A stretch of DNA of 64,000 nt from Paenibacillus foliorum (GCF_013141765.1 NZ_WHOD01000109.1:186001-250000), one strand, 5' to 3'. Positions 52,658 to 60,836 are shown, numbered from the stretch's first letter. Notes: generated by a model not told the origin, from the sequence alone. Numbers and translations: made by a program.

Positions 52658-53296
52658 TCATTTCCCGGCAGCTATCTCCCTTTTAAGTATAGCGGGCACC
52701 CCTGCTACCATAACATTATCCGGTACATCTTGAACAACTGCCGCCCCCGCTGCAATAATAACATGGCTCCCAATTCTAATATCATTAGCAATACTCGAAC
52801 CGACACATACCCAGCTGCATCGGCCAATATTTACAGTGCCGCTAACCCGTGCTCCAGGTGAAACATGAATGCCATCCTCAAGAGTGCAATCATGATCTAT
52901 GCTTGCGCAGGTATTAACAATACAGCCTTTACCTATAGTGGCATGTGCGTTTATTACTGCCCCCGCCATTACTGCGGCACCTTCGCCAATAGAGCTGAAC
53001 TTGCTTACTATACTTAGCGGGTGAATTAACGTGGGAATATTGAATCCAGAAATTCCGACGAGTTGCAGCCACAATAATCTTGTTTTGTTATTTCCAATTG
53101 CTACAAATGCACTATTGTAATCATCCTTATAAGAGTCAAGCTCTGTAAGTTTACCAATCACGGGGAAGCCCATTACTTCCTTCAGGTCGACCCTATCATC
53201 CAAGAAGGCTATCCTGTCCCATTTTCCCAACAACATAGCGATTTCAGCGATAACCTTACCAAGACCCCCAGCACCAATTATTAATAGTCCCGACAT
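52658..53296 (-). CDS. epsM: EpsM/PglD-like sugar O/N-acyltransferase
   Basis: This 212-residue protein has an N-terminal NAD-like binding fold (LLIIGAGGLGKVIAEIAMLL) and a C-terminal left-handed beta-helix of hexapeptides (AHATIGKGCIVNTCASIDHD, SPGARVSGTVNIGR). The His in IDHD is the PglD catalytic base. It N-acetylates the 4-amino sugar in bacillosamine synthesis, following EpsN. It is the first gene of EPS operon 2, directly after EAR copy 2. Confidence 0.88.
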   Translation of the reverse strand: MSGLLIIGAGGLGKVIAEIAMLLGKWDRIAFLDDRVDLKEVMGFPVIGKLTELDSYKDDYNSAFVAIGNNKTRLLWLQLVGISGFNIPTLIHPLSIVSKFSSIGEGAAVMAGAVINAHATIGKGCIVNTCASIDHDCTLEDGIHVSPGARVSGTVNIGRCSWVCVGSSIANDIRIGSHVIIAAGAAVVQDVPDNVMVAGVPAILKREIAAGK

Positions 53297-53329
53297 CCTT
53301 TAACCACCTATTCTTAGAGTTACTCATTG

Positions 53330-53498
53330 ATTAAAGTTCTTAACTACGAGGTCTTTACCAAAATCGCATAGTTAAAAACTTTAAAGCAGGGCATCTAACC
53401 CTTCCTCACACCACACTACCGACGACAAGCGTCTAAGGTTTATTTCAACCCACAGCATGATCGAGTGCCTCCATCGATAATGGTAAGGAGACATCACC
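53330..53498 (-). ncRNA. EAR (eps-associated RNA / epsC RNA), copy 2
   Basis: About 169 bases are close to copy 1 (34534-34706), with long identical blocks on the plus strand such as GGGCATCTAACC, CTCACACCACAC, GCGTCTAAGGT, CAACCCACAGCATG and AAGGAGACATCACC. The 3' terminal stem is kept, with a C-G pair changed to a U-G pair, as expected for a structured RNA. It lies about 35 bases before the epsM-like gene. It probably promotes antitermination over operon 2. Confidence 0.72.
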
Positions 53499-53525
53499 AT
53501 AATATGATTCACTTTCATCACCGCA

Positions 53526-53551
53526 ACTTCGTTCTATATATAGAACGAAGT
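53526..53551. promoter_or_regulatory. Long perfect palindrome (second SinR-type site) in the EPS operon 2 leader
   Basis: A perfect 26-bp palindrome has the core GTTCTATATATAGAAC (53531-53546) with ACTTC and GAAGT extensions. It lies between the operon 2 promoter and EAR copy 2, about 65 bp inside the transcript. It may be a SinR-type site or a hairpin in the RNA. Confidence 0.6.
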
Positions 53552-53612
53552 GATAAAAATTTTTTCCGTTAAAGCCCAATCTATTTCCTTGCACCATCTA
53601 CTATATATTCCT

Positions 53613-53641
53613 ATATTAGTTCTTTATAGAGAACATGTCAA
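53613..53641 (-). promoter_or_regulatory. EPS operon 2 promoter with SinR-type operator as spacer
   Basis: On the minus strand TTGACA (53636-53641) and TAATAT (53613-53618) are separated by exactly 17 bp that hold GTTCTTTATAGAGAAC (53619-53634), one mismatch from a perfect palindrome; the halves are GTTCTTT and GTTCTCT. The arrangement is the same as at operon 1. The promoter is 20 bp from the end of the ABC gene of the lasso operon. Confidence 0.8.
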
Positions 53642-53658
53642 CATAATATTTCCCAATT

Positions 53659-55476
53659 TTATCTGATAGAAATAACTTTCGAATCCCTCATTTGATTTCC
53701 TAATAAACTTGAAAATAATCCTTCTTTTTCTTTTGCCAGTTGACTAAATGCACCCTTTTGAATAATTTTCCCTTGGTCCAATACAATGACCTGATCCGCA
53801 TTACGAACTGTGGACAAACGGTGAGCGATGACGATAATGGTCATTTTTCCCCTTAGCTTATCCAGCGCTTCTTGGATCTTGGCTTCGTTTTCCGTGTCAA
53901 GCGCGCTCGTTGCTTCATCCAACACTAGAATGGCCGGTTTTCTTAATATGGCCCGAGCTAAGACAAGTCTCTGACGTTCCCCTCCAGAAAGCCTTATTCC
54001 TCTGTCTCCAATAAGAGTATCCATCCCATAGGGAAGTTTGCTTACAAATTCAGCCGCTGCAGCAAATTCAAGAGCTTCCCACATTTGTGCTTCACTCGCA
54101 TCGGGTTCAATGATTTGCAGATTTTCTTTGATACTACCATTAAATAAGAAAGGATCCTGCGGAATATAACTAATGGATCTCCTTAACGATAATAAATGAT
54201 CCCGATTCAGAGGGGTCCCATCTATTAAAACCATTCCACTTTCTGGCTTCAGTAATCCCATTATGATATCAATTAAAGTGCTTTTACCGGCACCGGATCG
54301 TCCAACGATGGCTGTCATACAATTGGCAGGGATCTGTAAGCTAATATCTTGAAGGGAGTAGCTGGATTCTCTTGGGTTATATCGAAAATGTACTTTACTG
54401 CATTCCAACCCTTGCTTCATATGGATAGGGCTTATTTTGCTATTACTATAGTTTATATTCTCTAATTCCCTTGCACCCATGCACTCCTTTTGTAATCCGA
54501 TCAGAGCATTAAAGGCAGCGCTGCAAGAGGCAATTTCCTCCAGATTAGACTGTATACTCGTAAACCTTGGCCATAGCCGTGAAAAGATGAGAATTATGAG
54601 TATTAATTGTTCTAACTGGGAGTGGAATATATTTACCGAGAATAAAATAAAGCTGGCAATAATCAAAGCCATTGATATCTTATAAAAAAGCTGGCTATTG
54701 GATTTCAGTTTAAAGTTTTCTAATCTTTCATGTTCGATCTGTCGACACCAAGAAAGCAGCCAATGATATCGCGACTCCTCCAGCATATTGCTTTTAATAT
54801 CTTTAATCCCATTAAAGTGTTCAGTAATACCGGCAAGATAGCTTTGCGCTAGCTCAGAAGTTTGATTCCCTAGAATATTGGATTTTTTTATGTATTTTCT
54901 GGAAAAAAGGGCGAGCACTAGACCGCAGCACAATACGAAAATCGTTAGACTTGGCGATAGCCAGAATGCAAAACCAATCTGTATGACCGTAAAGATTAAG
55001 GAAGCAATAAATTGCAGGAACAGCCGAAGACCACCACCAACACGCCCTAATTCTGTGGTTAATGAATTAATAAGATCGGATTTTCTTTTTTTGATAAAAA
55101 AATCCCAGTTGGCCTGCAATATAGAGCGATATGTTTCTAATCTTATATGGTTAAGAAAACCTGTATGAATCTTAACCTCTCGAATAGATAGATTGCGTTG
55201 TAGGAGGGTTTGACTTATAGCCAGTAAAGTGTATATTCCTAAAACTAGTGGCAACCCCCATGCCTTAGGGATATCTTGCAGAAATTCAAAAATAGCCCAA
55301 ATTGGAGTTGCTCCAGCAGTTACACTTAATACCCCGCTCATACTTAGTAGTGGAATTAATAAGAAGATTCCAATACCCTCAAGTAAACTGATCAAAACCA
55401 TTCCTAAGAGATTCATGTAAAGAACGGTTCCAGCATAACGGTGTAATTTCTTCGTAAGATATAAGATGTGTTTCAT
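53659..55476 (-). CDS. Lasso peptide ABC exporter (PadeD-like)
   Basis: This half-transporter of about 605 residues has six predicted membrane helices and an ATPase with Walker A GRSGAGKST, signature LSGGERQR, Walker B ILVLDEATSALD and H-loop VIAHRLST. ATG 55476 is chosen because AGGAGGA lies before it; the upstream frame to 55605 overlaps the nucleotidyltransferase gene and is not used. It is the last gene of the lasso operon and probably exports the mature peptide, giving immunity too. It resembles the exporter at 16101. Confidence 0.9.
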   Translation of the reverse strand: MKHILYLTKKLHRYAGTVLYMNLLGMVLISLLEGIGIFLLIPLLSMSGVLSVTAGATPIWAIFEFLQDIPKAWGLPLVLGIYTLLAISQTLLQRNLSIREVKIHTGFLNHIRLETYRSILQANWDFFIKKRKSDLINSLTTELGRVGGGLRLFLQFIASLIFTVIQIGFAFWLSPSLTIFVLCCGLVLALFSRKYIKKSNILGNQTSELAQSYLAGITEHFNGIKDIKSNMLEESRYHWLLSWCRQIEHERLENFKLKSNSQLFYKISMALIIASFILFSVNIFHSQLEQLILIILIFSRLWPRFTSIQSNLEEIASCSAAFNALIGLQKECMGARELENINYSNSKISPIHMKQGLECSKVHFRYNPRESSYSLQDISLQIPANCMTAIVGRSGAGKSTLIDIIMGLLKPESGMVLIDGTPLNRDHLLSLRRSISYIPQDPFLFNGSIKENLQIIEPDASEAQMWEALEFAAAAEFVSKLPYGMDTLIGDRGIRLSGGERQRLVLARAILRKPAILVLDEATSALDTENEAKIQEALDKLRGKMTIIVIAHRLSTVRNADQVIVLDQGKIIQKGAFSQLAKEKEGLFSSLLGNQMRDSKVISIR

Positions 55477-55501
55477 TTCCTTGGATCCTCCTAAGCATTG
55501 T

Positions 55502-56689
55502 CTATGGCAACGCGTGTTTCCTCGTTTTTCTCCATGCCCATAGAACGGGTCGTAGAGGAAAATACAAGAAATGAAGAGCTTTAGGCAGCGGCAATGTCTT
55601 AGCATCCTCAGGGTATGGATATAAAAAACTCATAACAAATAAAATTTTGTTTTGAAATGACAATAGTGAAAACAAATGCCGCTTGTGATATCTGGATATA
55701 TGCAGCGGCACGGGTAAAGTATGTAGATTGATCATTTCCTTCAAATAAAACGTAGCATCCTGCGCCAATCTCTTGGATTGATTTGCTGCTAGTAATGGTT
55801 TCATCTCTTCGGTAATAGGGGTATTTAGGAGCTGAGAGGCAAGGATAATAGCTTGACCTCCTACTTGCAGACATTGAAATTGCTGCATTAAACTGCTGAT
55901 CTCTTCCCAATCCAGCTTCTGCTTCACGATACGATCCATATCAGCTAACCAACGAAGTCGTGACCAACCATGCCGCGCTCCATGAGAGGCAAGGTAGAAG
56001 AATAAATCCTCTCTACCCAAGAAGTAGACAGGGAAGCTCGTTAGAGTGCTTATTCTTTTCCTTTCCCACATTTCATTGAAGCTTGGCTCCTTGGCTGGTC
56101 CGGGATTTAATCTCCAATGGATTTCAACGGTTACTTCCTTTAGAGGGTGAATATAAGTTAAATGATGGTGCCTCCATCTCCAATCATTTAAAATAGTGGA
56201 GAATTCCTCTAGCTTCTCATAACCTAGCTTTAAGAGCTGCTCTTCGACTATATCCAAATCAGCTATTGGGACCAATATATCTAAATCTCTAGAAGTCCGA
56301 AGCGATACATCCCCATAAAGATCTTCAGAAAGAACGGGACCCTTTAGAACAAGTGACTGAACCTTTAGTTCAGTAAATACTTTGGATATATACTCCATTT
56401 CTCCACTTAAGCGAAGCATTTGAAACGTGCTTTTTTGATATTCCCTATACAAGGTTTTAACAACATCAAGGGGAACCAGGTTCTTATCTGCCCCTTTTAA
56501 TGCTGTATAAACGATAGGATGCACTCGATGATGCCGCGCTAATTGAATGAATTGGCCCCATTCGATATCTTCAAACAGGACTCTATTGTTAAGAAGCAAT
56601 TCTTCGTCATATTCCATTTTCATTAAGAATAATAAGAGCTTTAATTCTTTGGTGAGAACCGTCAAGTCGAGACTGTAATTGTTAACCAT
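55502..56689 (-). CDS. PF14907-type nucleotidyltransferase (PadeN-like) of the lasso operon
   Basis: This 395-residue protein has LVLKGPVLSEDLYG and RTSRDLDILVPIADLDIVEE (Asp-x-Asp metal pair). Lasso operons of the paeninodin type carry this gene next to the kinase; for pseudomycoidin the enzyme was reported to attach hexose to the phosphorylated terminal Ser. AAGGAG precedes the ATG. It is 26 bases before the ABC gene, and it resembles the copy at 14987. Activity here is inferred from family and context. Confidence 0.85.
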   Translation of the reverse strand: MVNNYSLDLTVLTKELKLLLFLMKMEYDEELLLNNRVLFEDIEWGQFIQLARHHRVHPIVYTALKGADKNLVPLDVVKTLYREYQKSTFQMLRLSGEMEYISKVFTELKVQSLVLKGPVLSEDLYGDVSLRTSRDLDILVPIADLDIVEEQLLKLGYEKLEEFSTILNDWRWRHHHLTYIHPLKEVTVEIHWRLNPGPAKEPSFNEMWERKRISTLTSFPVYFLGREDLFFYLASHGARHGWSRLRWLADMDRIVKQKLDWEEISSLMQQFQCLQVGGQAIILASQLLNTPITEEMKPLLAANQSKRLAQDATFYLKEMINLHTLPVPLHISRYHKRHLFSLLSFQNKILFVMSFLYPYPEDAKTLPLPKALHFLYFPLRPVLWAWRKTRKHALP

Positions 56690-56708
56690 CGTATTCTCCT
56701 TGATCTAC

Positions 56709-57167
56709 TTATTGATCGTTTATCTTTTGTGCGAATGTACCCACTACTGTAAACCTCTCCATTCCTTCTACCCCTGTAACGATAAAAGGACCACTGCGAA
56801 GCCATGCATGAGCAATCATTTTCCCGGAATCTTCCTTGGCTGTTCCTAAGTAAAGCGTACTTTCTATTCCACGCCTCTGCAGCATGCTCATTCCAGCTAA
56901 AGCTTTTACTAAACATTTACTATCCCAGAATGTATGATTACTCATAATATGAATAGCATAATGGACATTTTTTAGTGCCTTCCTGTTCTTATCATTCTTA
57001 TCTTGCGATGTTTCCTCCAAATGTGTACCTAGTGAAGGAGCAATCTTATGAAATGGCTGATAGACAAGATAACGTGCCCAACCCAAATAAATAAATGCCT
57101 CAAAGAATAGAAGCATAGTACGCCAATCCAGCGAGAAGAATTTTCTTAGTTTTATGACTAATCCCAT
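56709..57167 (-). CDS. Lasso leader peptidase B2 (transglutaminase-like Cys protease)
   Basis: The protein has about 152 residues. It carries the B2 N-terminal pattern (KLRKFFSLDWRTMLLFFEAF) and the Cys-His pair: SKCLVKALAGMSMLQRRGI (Cys) and MIAHAWLRSG (His). The Asp of the triad is not clear. It cuts the leader after the Thr-x position, freeing the amine for ring closure. ATG 57167 is favoured because the family starts here and GGTG is upstream; the frame back to 57242 overlaps the B1 gene. Confidence 0.9.
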   Translation of the reverse strand: MGLVIKLRKFFSLDWRTMLLFFEAFIYLGWARYLVYQPFHKIAPSLGTHLEETSQDKNDKNRKALKNVHYAIHIMSNHTFWDSKCLVKALAGMSMLQRRGIESTLYLGTAKEDSGKMIAHAWLRSGPFIVTGVEGMERFTVVGTFAQKINDQ

Positions 57168-57196
57168 CTCTTTCACCACTCTTCCACCAATAGGGA

Positions 57197-57502
57197 CTAC
57201 TGGCTGACCTCTTCTCCCAATTGGATTAAATTCTCTTTCCATACATGCTCCAAGAAAGAAATGACCTGTCCCTCACAAGTAATTTGATCTACATCATATT
57301 CGGACACTAAGGTTGTGACGAGTTCAGTGACTGAAATAGGTTCTTTTATAAGATCCCATATGATACCCCCCATTTCACCCAAATTGTAATATTTTCCGTT
57401 TTGAACACTCAGCATCACTTTTTCTCCACCCATGTTGCTTACGATGTTCCCACTACCTTGTACGATGAAATCATTAAGCGAAATGCCTTGGTTTTTGATC
57501 AT
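57197..57502 (-). CDS. Lasso B1 protein, PqqD-like leader recognition element
   Basis: This 101-residue protein has the PqqD/RRE winged-helix layout (EKVMLSVQNGKYYNLGEMGG, then IIWDLIKEPISVTELV). It binds the leader at its YxxP/WxxP-like motif and presents it to B2 and the cyclase. GGAGGAATG precedes the ATG. It overlaps the kinase gene by 29 bases and lies next to B2, as in split-B lasso clusters of Bacillota. Confidence 0.9.
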   Translation of the reverse strand: MIKNQGISLNDFIVQGSGNIVSNMGGEKVMLSVQNGKYYNLGEMGGIIWDLIKEPISVTELVTTLVSEYDVDQITCEGQVISFLEHVWKENLIQLGEEVSQ

Positions 57503-58430
57503 GATTCATTCCTCCATATATAGTTTCTTGAATAATAGCTGCTAATTGAGGAGCCGAAAAGCCTGATGCAGGTCGACTTAATTGGTATAGGTCTATGTGA
57601 TTAAGGATACTTGCGGAGGTATTAAAGTGCCAATCCATTAAACCCAGGCCAGGAACAAGAAAATTGCGATAAGTATGACAGAAAAGAGTCTGGAAACGTT
57701 CGAGTTTTTCGATTCGACGGATACCGATCTTTGAATTCTCTGCTTTTATCAGCTCATAAACACCTGCAAGCGGAAGCGGCTCACTATAATATTTAGAGGT
57801 CACAGGAACGCAATATTTGTTTTCTCTACCGTATATGGAACGAAATTGACTTGTTTCCATACCGAAATTATTTAAGCTTTCCTGCCATAGCTTTTGTTGA
57901 GGATAAGCTGGGGTAACATAAGGAATTTGTTCTGGTGAGAATGAGATGGCTATTACATCATCACTTAAAAGCTGGTACCCTAGATTCAAGAAAGTGGTTG
58001 CAAGAGTAGATTTTCCAGCTCCTGATTCACCGGTAAAAGCATACGCCTTTCCATCAATCGCAACTGCACTTCCATGCAGCGGTAATATTCTTCTTTGCAT
58101 CAATAAAGCGCCCATACATGTGCCCAAGAGATACAGTCGTACAATTTCTTCATCATATCCAGCTTGAGGTGAAACCGTTATTTTATTTCCATTCCTTATA
58201 GCAAACAGAGCAATATCAGGCACTTCAAACAAGACTAGGTTTTCTGTAATTACAAACCTCTTAGGTGGCGATGATAACTCACTCCAAATATTGGTGATAT
58301 CATCAACTTCTATCAGAATATCTGCAGCATCGCCAGGCTCGAACTCTTGAGACAACTCGGGCAGAGCGATTTCACTACTTACAGTTAAGCCAAAGGCTTT
58401 ATATATCACATTATTCACAGTATCCAGCAA
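57474..58430 (-). CDS. HPr-kinase-like lasso peptide kinase (PadeK-type)
   Basis: This protein of about 318 residues has a P-loop FTGESGAGKSTLATTFL and a short HPr-kinase-type core. PadeK of paeninodin phosphorylates the C-terminal Ser of the precursor, and the precursor here also ends in Ser. TTG 58430 is favoured because GGAGTGA lies five bases upstream; GTG 58439 is an alternative. It lies between the precursor and B1. The core differs from the first-copy protein in the RiPP-like operon, so they serve different peptides. Confidence 0.87.
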   Translation of the reverse strand: MLDTVNNVIYKAFGLTVSSEIALPELSQEFEPGDAADILIEVDDITNIWSELSSPPKRFVITENLVLFEVPDIALFAIRNGNKITVSPQAGYDEEIVRLYLLGTCMGALLMQRRILPLHGSAVAIDGKAYAFTGESGAGKSTLATTFLNLGYQLLSDDVIAISFSPEQIPYVTPAYPQQKLWQESLNNFGMETSQFRSIYGRENKYCVPVTSKYYSEPLPLAGVYELIKAENSKIGIRRIEKLERFQTLFCHTYRNFLVPGLGLMDWHFNTSASILNHIDLYQLSRPASGFSAPQLAAIIQETIYGGMNHDQKPRHFA

Positions 58431-58471
58431 TAATCTCACTCCAAATAATTGACTAGGTTTTTTAAAATAAA

Positions 58472-58502
58472 GCCCTTATACAATCACATATTGTATAAGG
58501 GC
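58472..58502 (-). terminator. Attenuator hairpin between lasso precursor and kinase genes
   Basis: Arms GCCCTTATACAAT and ATTGTATAAGGGC form a perfect 13-bp stem with a 5-base loop, followed on the minus strand by a T-rich stretch (TTTATTTT). It is well placed to let most transcripts end after the precursor gene and make extra precursor. Confidence 0.75.
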
Positions 58503-58529
58503 GATGGCGCTTGCTAGATTCATTTGAAA

Positions 58530-58685
58530 CTACGAGCCATGATGAGGTCCTGTTTGTCCCTCTTCACCAAGGTTGGAGTTATAGCCTTCGTCATATAAAC
58601 CCCAGCTTGCACTTGCCATAGTCTCATCAACTTTAAGTATATCGAGCATAGGAGCTTGCCATTTCTTCTTTTCATTCATTAACAT
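58530..58685 (-). CDS. Lasso peptide precursor (paeninodin-type)
   Basis: This is a 51-residue precursor. The leader (23 residues) reads MLMNEKKKWQAPMLDILKVD then ETM, with W-x-x-P in place of Y-x-x-P and Thr at position -2. The predicted core is 28 residues, starting ASASWGLYD and ending GPHHGS. Ala1 and Asp9 give a 9-residue macrolactam ring, as in paeninodin. The last residue is Ser, the expected target of the kinase. GGGAGGTGA precedes ATG 58685; the longer frame to 58715 is not used. It lies 29 bases after the cyclase gene. Confidence 0.88.
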   Translation of the reverse strand: MLMNEKKKWQAPMLDILKVDETMASASWGLYDEGYNSNLGEEGQTGPHHGS

Positions 58686-58714
58686 AGTATCACCTCCCTT
58701 CATTAGAACCTTCA

Positions 58715-60652
58715 TTAGATCTTCTTAATAAACCTATAAAGAATTAAACTGAACATAGATAGTTGATAATCTGGATCAAATGAATATTCATGCTGAGGGC
58801 CTGCCTTTATTTTTGAAATGGCCGCCTTGAGAACTGGCATGTTTATTAGTTCAGCTACAATTGGGTCAGAGCTAAGCTGTTCAAGCTCTGCTATAAAGCT
58901 GCCCCATTCAGGTGTCATACGGTGAACGCAATCTGCACCTTGAACGCCTCTGATACTTTGATTTAACCGAACATTGTCAGGCAGAAGATTTTTCGTTGAT
59001 CTTCTGACTAACGCTCGATCTAGACCATTCTGTACATATTGCCCTTCTGGCACTGACAAACAAAATCGAATGACTCTTATATCATTGGTAGGGTCACGTT
59101 TCCATAAGGAATAACGCAACGACAGCTTAGTACCTAAAGTGCCTGTAGCATTCCATGGGTAAACTTCCTCAAAATGCCTCTTTCTTGCGCTATATATATT
59201 CTTCTCCCGTGCGGCTCCCGTTACATGAATACCATGATCTTTAAGCTTGTCAAAAACTTGGGTCCTTCTTGCCATTTCCGGGTTTATCAGCATAGGAAAC
59301 GGATGCGGCTCATCGGGTGAGAATGCTTGGCTTAGTCTTGGGAAGGCTAACTTACCAATGACTGGCAGCATTCTCAACCTGTCCCCTCCTCTATGCCTAC
59401 TATATTGATTCAGTTCTTGGTAGAGGCGAACCCATTTCAGCTTCTTCAATAGAATAGCGTAATAACTTAACGCTGATCCCCATGAAATACTTAAGTTCCC
59501 TCTTCCTCCATTCAGTAATACCCCTATATCCTGTTCATTGGCTTTTTCAAAGATACCCTTAATCCAATTGGAGTTTGCAAAAAATTTATAAGGCATTTCC
59601 ATCGTTTCAAGCCAATCAGTAATCTCCGATAATGGACTTGTTCCAGCAAAGTCCCCATAATGATCCGTAATATTCCCGACATATTGTACGGTAGATTCAA
59701 TATAAGGTCTTTCGTTTGCAACTAGATACTTGGGCGTCCAATCTATGAAATCTTTAGCTGGTACGTAACTAAATGAATGTAGGCGTTTATTTTCATTTTG
59801 CAGGGCTCTTGCTGCAAAGCTCACAACTGTCCCCGAATCCAATCCCCCGCTTAGATGTGCCCCAACGTTACGGTGTGTTCGTAGCCTTGCGGTAACAGCA
59901 CTTTGAAATACTTCACGAAATGCTTCTTCATATTCGTGATTCGATTTCAGCTGTAAAGGCTCCCCCACTTTCAAAATTACATATCTCGAAAGCTTTACTC
60001 TGCCCTCACTAACTGTGATGCTATGAGAAGGAGGTACTTGTTCTATGTTTGTAAAAACCGTTATAGAAGTATCCACTGCTTCATTCATACCAGGTACGGC
60101 TAGAAATTCAGCGAGCCAATGTTCGTTAAGCTTTTTTTCAATGTTAGGTAAAGTAAACAAGGGCTGTATTAAGGTAGAAAAAGCAAATCGCTCATCATTC
60201 CCGTAATAATAGAGTGTTCGACTGCCTGAAAAATCTCTGGCACCAAAAAGCTGATTCTTTACTTCGTCCCATATCATAAATGCAAACTCGCCAACTAAAT
60301 ATTTAGGAGCATCTTCCCCCCACTTACGGTAAGCCAGCAGAATCAATTCACTGTCAGACATATTTCTTCTCCGAGCATGCTCAACTTGCAGTAAACTGAA
60401 TAATTCATGTCGGTTATCGATTATCGCATCCGCTGTGATCGCTAGCTTTCTTTCAGAGTCATAGTAAGGCAATCGTTCATCAACTGATTCAGGTGTTATA
60501 CATTGAGCATGGCAGCCGAGAAAAACAAAATCTCGATACCATGTACTTACATAATTAGCTGGAAACTTCTGAAAAGCTTTCATCAATTCCATACCTTGTT
60601 CTATCGGGATGGAGGTTTGATTGAAATGATAAATCCCAGTTATGGCGCTCAT
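58715..60652 (-). CDS. Lasso macrolactam synthetase (asparagine synthase-like)
   Basis: This enzyme of about 645 residues has an N-terminal glutaminase-like fold without the catalytic Cys (MSAITGIYHFNQ) and a C-terminal ATP-binding synthetase with the pyrophosphate loop LSGGLDSGTVVSF. It adenylates the ring Asp and closes the Ala1-Asp9 amide. ATG 60652 follows GGGAGGAACC; the upstream frame to 60724 is not used. It is the first gene of the operon, before the precursor. Confidence 0.92.
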   Translation of the reverse strand: MSAITGIYHFNQTSIPIEQGMELMKAFQKFPANYVSTWYRDFVFLGCHAQCITPESVDERLPYYDSERKLAITADAIIDNRHELFSLLQVEHARRRNMSDSELILLAYRKWGEDAPKYLVGEFAFMIWDEVKNQLFGARDFSGSRTLYYYGNDERFAFSTLIQPLFTLPNIEKKLNEHWLAEFLAVPGMNEAVDTSITVFTNIEQVPPSHSITVSEGRVKLSRYVILKVGEPLQLKSNHEYEEAFREVFQSAVTARLRTHRNVGAHLSGGLDSGTVVSFAARALQNENKRLHSFSYVPAKDFIDWTPKYLVANERPYIESTVQYVGNITDHYGDFAGTSPLSEITDWLETMEMPYKFFANSNWIKGIFEKANEQDIGVLLNGGRGNLSISWGSALSYYAILLKKLKWVRLYQELNQYSRHRGGDRLRMLPVIGKLAFPRLSQAFSPDEPHPFPMLINPEMARRTQVFDKLKDHGIHVTGAAREKNIYSARKRHFEEVYPWNATGTLGTKLSLRYSLWKRDPTNDIRVIRFCLSVPEGQYVQNGLDRALVRRSTKNLLPDNVRLNQSIRGVQGADCVHRMTPEWGSFIAELEQLSSDPIVAELINMPVLKAAISKIKAGPQHEYSFDPDYQLSMFSLILYRFIKKI

Positions 60653-60785
60653 TGGTTCCTCCCAAGTTCGCACTTCTTCCGTTCTTATCAGAGAACAATT
60701 TCGGTAAAATAAAAAGAATATCAAGGCAATTTTTGTTGATTGAAAGGAACTTTCTTATGAAACCTCATTTTTCAAGCTACATTTC

Positions 60786-60836
60786 GTTCTTTATTGAGAA
60801 CATTTTTAGAATACCATTTAACCTTTGTACTGTCAA
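60786..60836 (-). promoter_or_regulatory. Lasso operon promoter with SinR-type operator
   Basis: On the minus strand TTGACA (60831-60836), 17 bp, TATTCT (60808-60813) form a sigma-A promoter about 155 bp before the cyclase gene. GTTCTTTATTGAGAAC (60786-60801), a near-palindrome with GTTCTTT and GTTCTCA halves, sits at the predicted transcription start. Confidence 0.75.

Noticed and set aside
53297..53658. A mobile element because of the repeat shared with 34534-34706
   Set aside because: There are no terminal repeats, target duplications or transposase. Position before EPS genes and stem conservation fit a regulatory RNA.
55476..55605. Longer start of the lasso ABC exporter
   Set aside because: The extra 43 residues overlap the nucleotidyltransferase gene, are Cys-rich and unlike exporters, and the AGGAGGA site fits ATG 55476.
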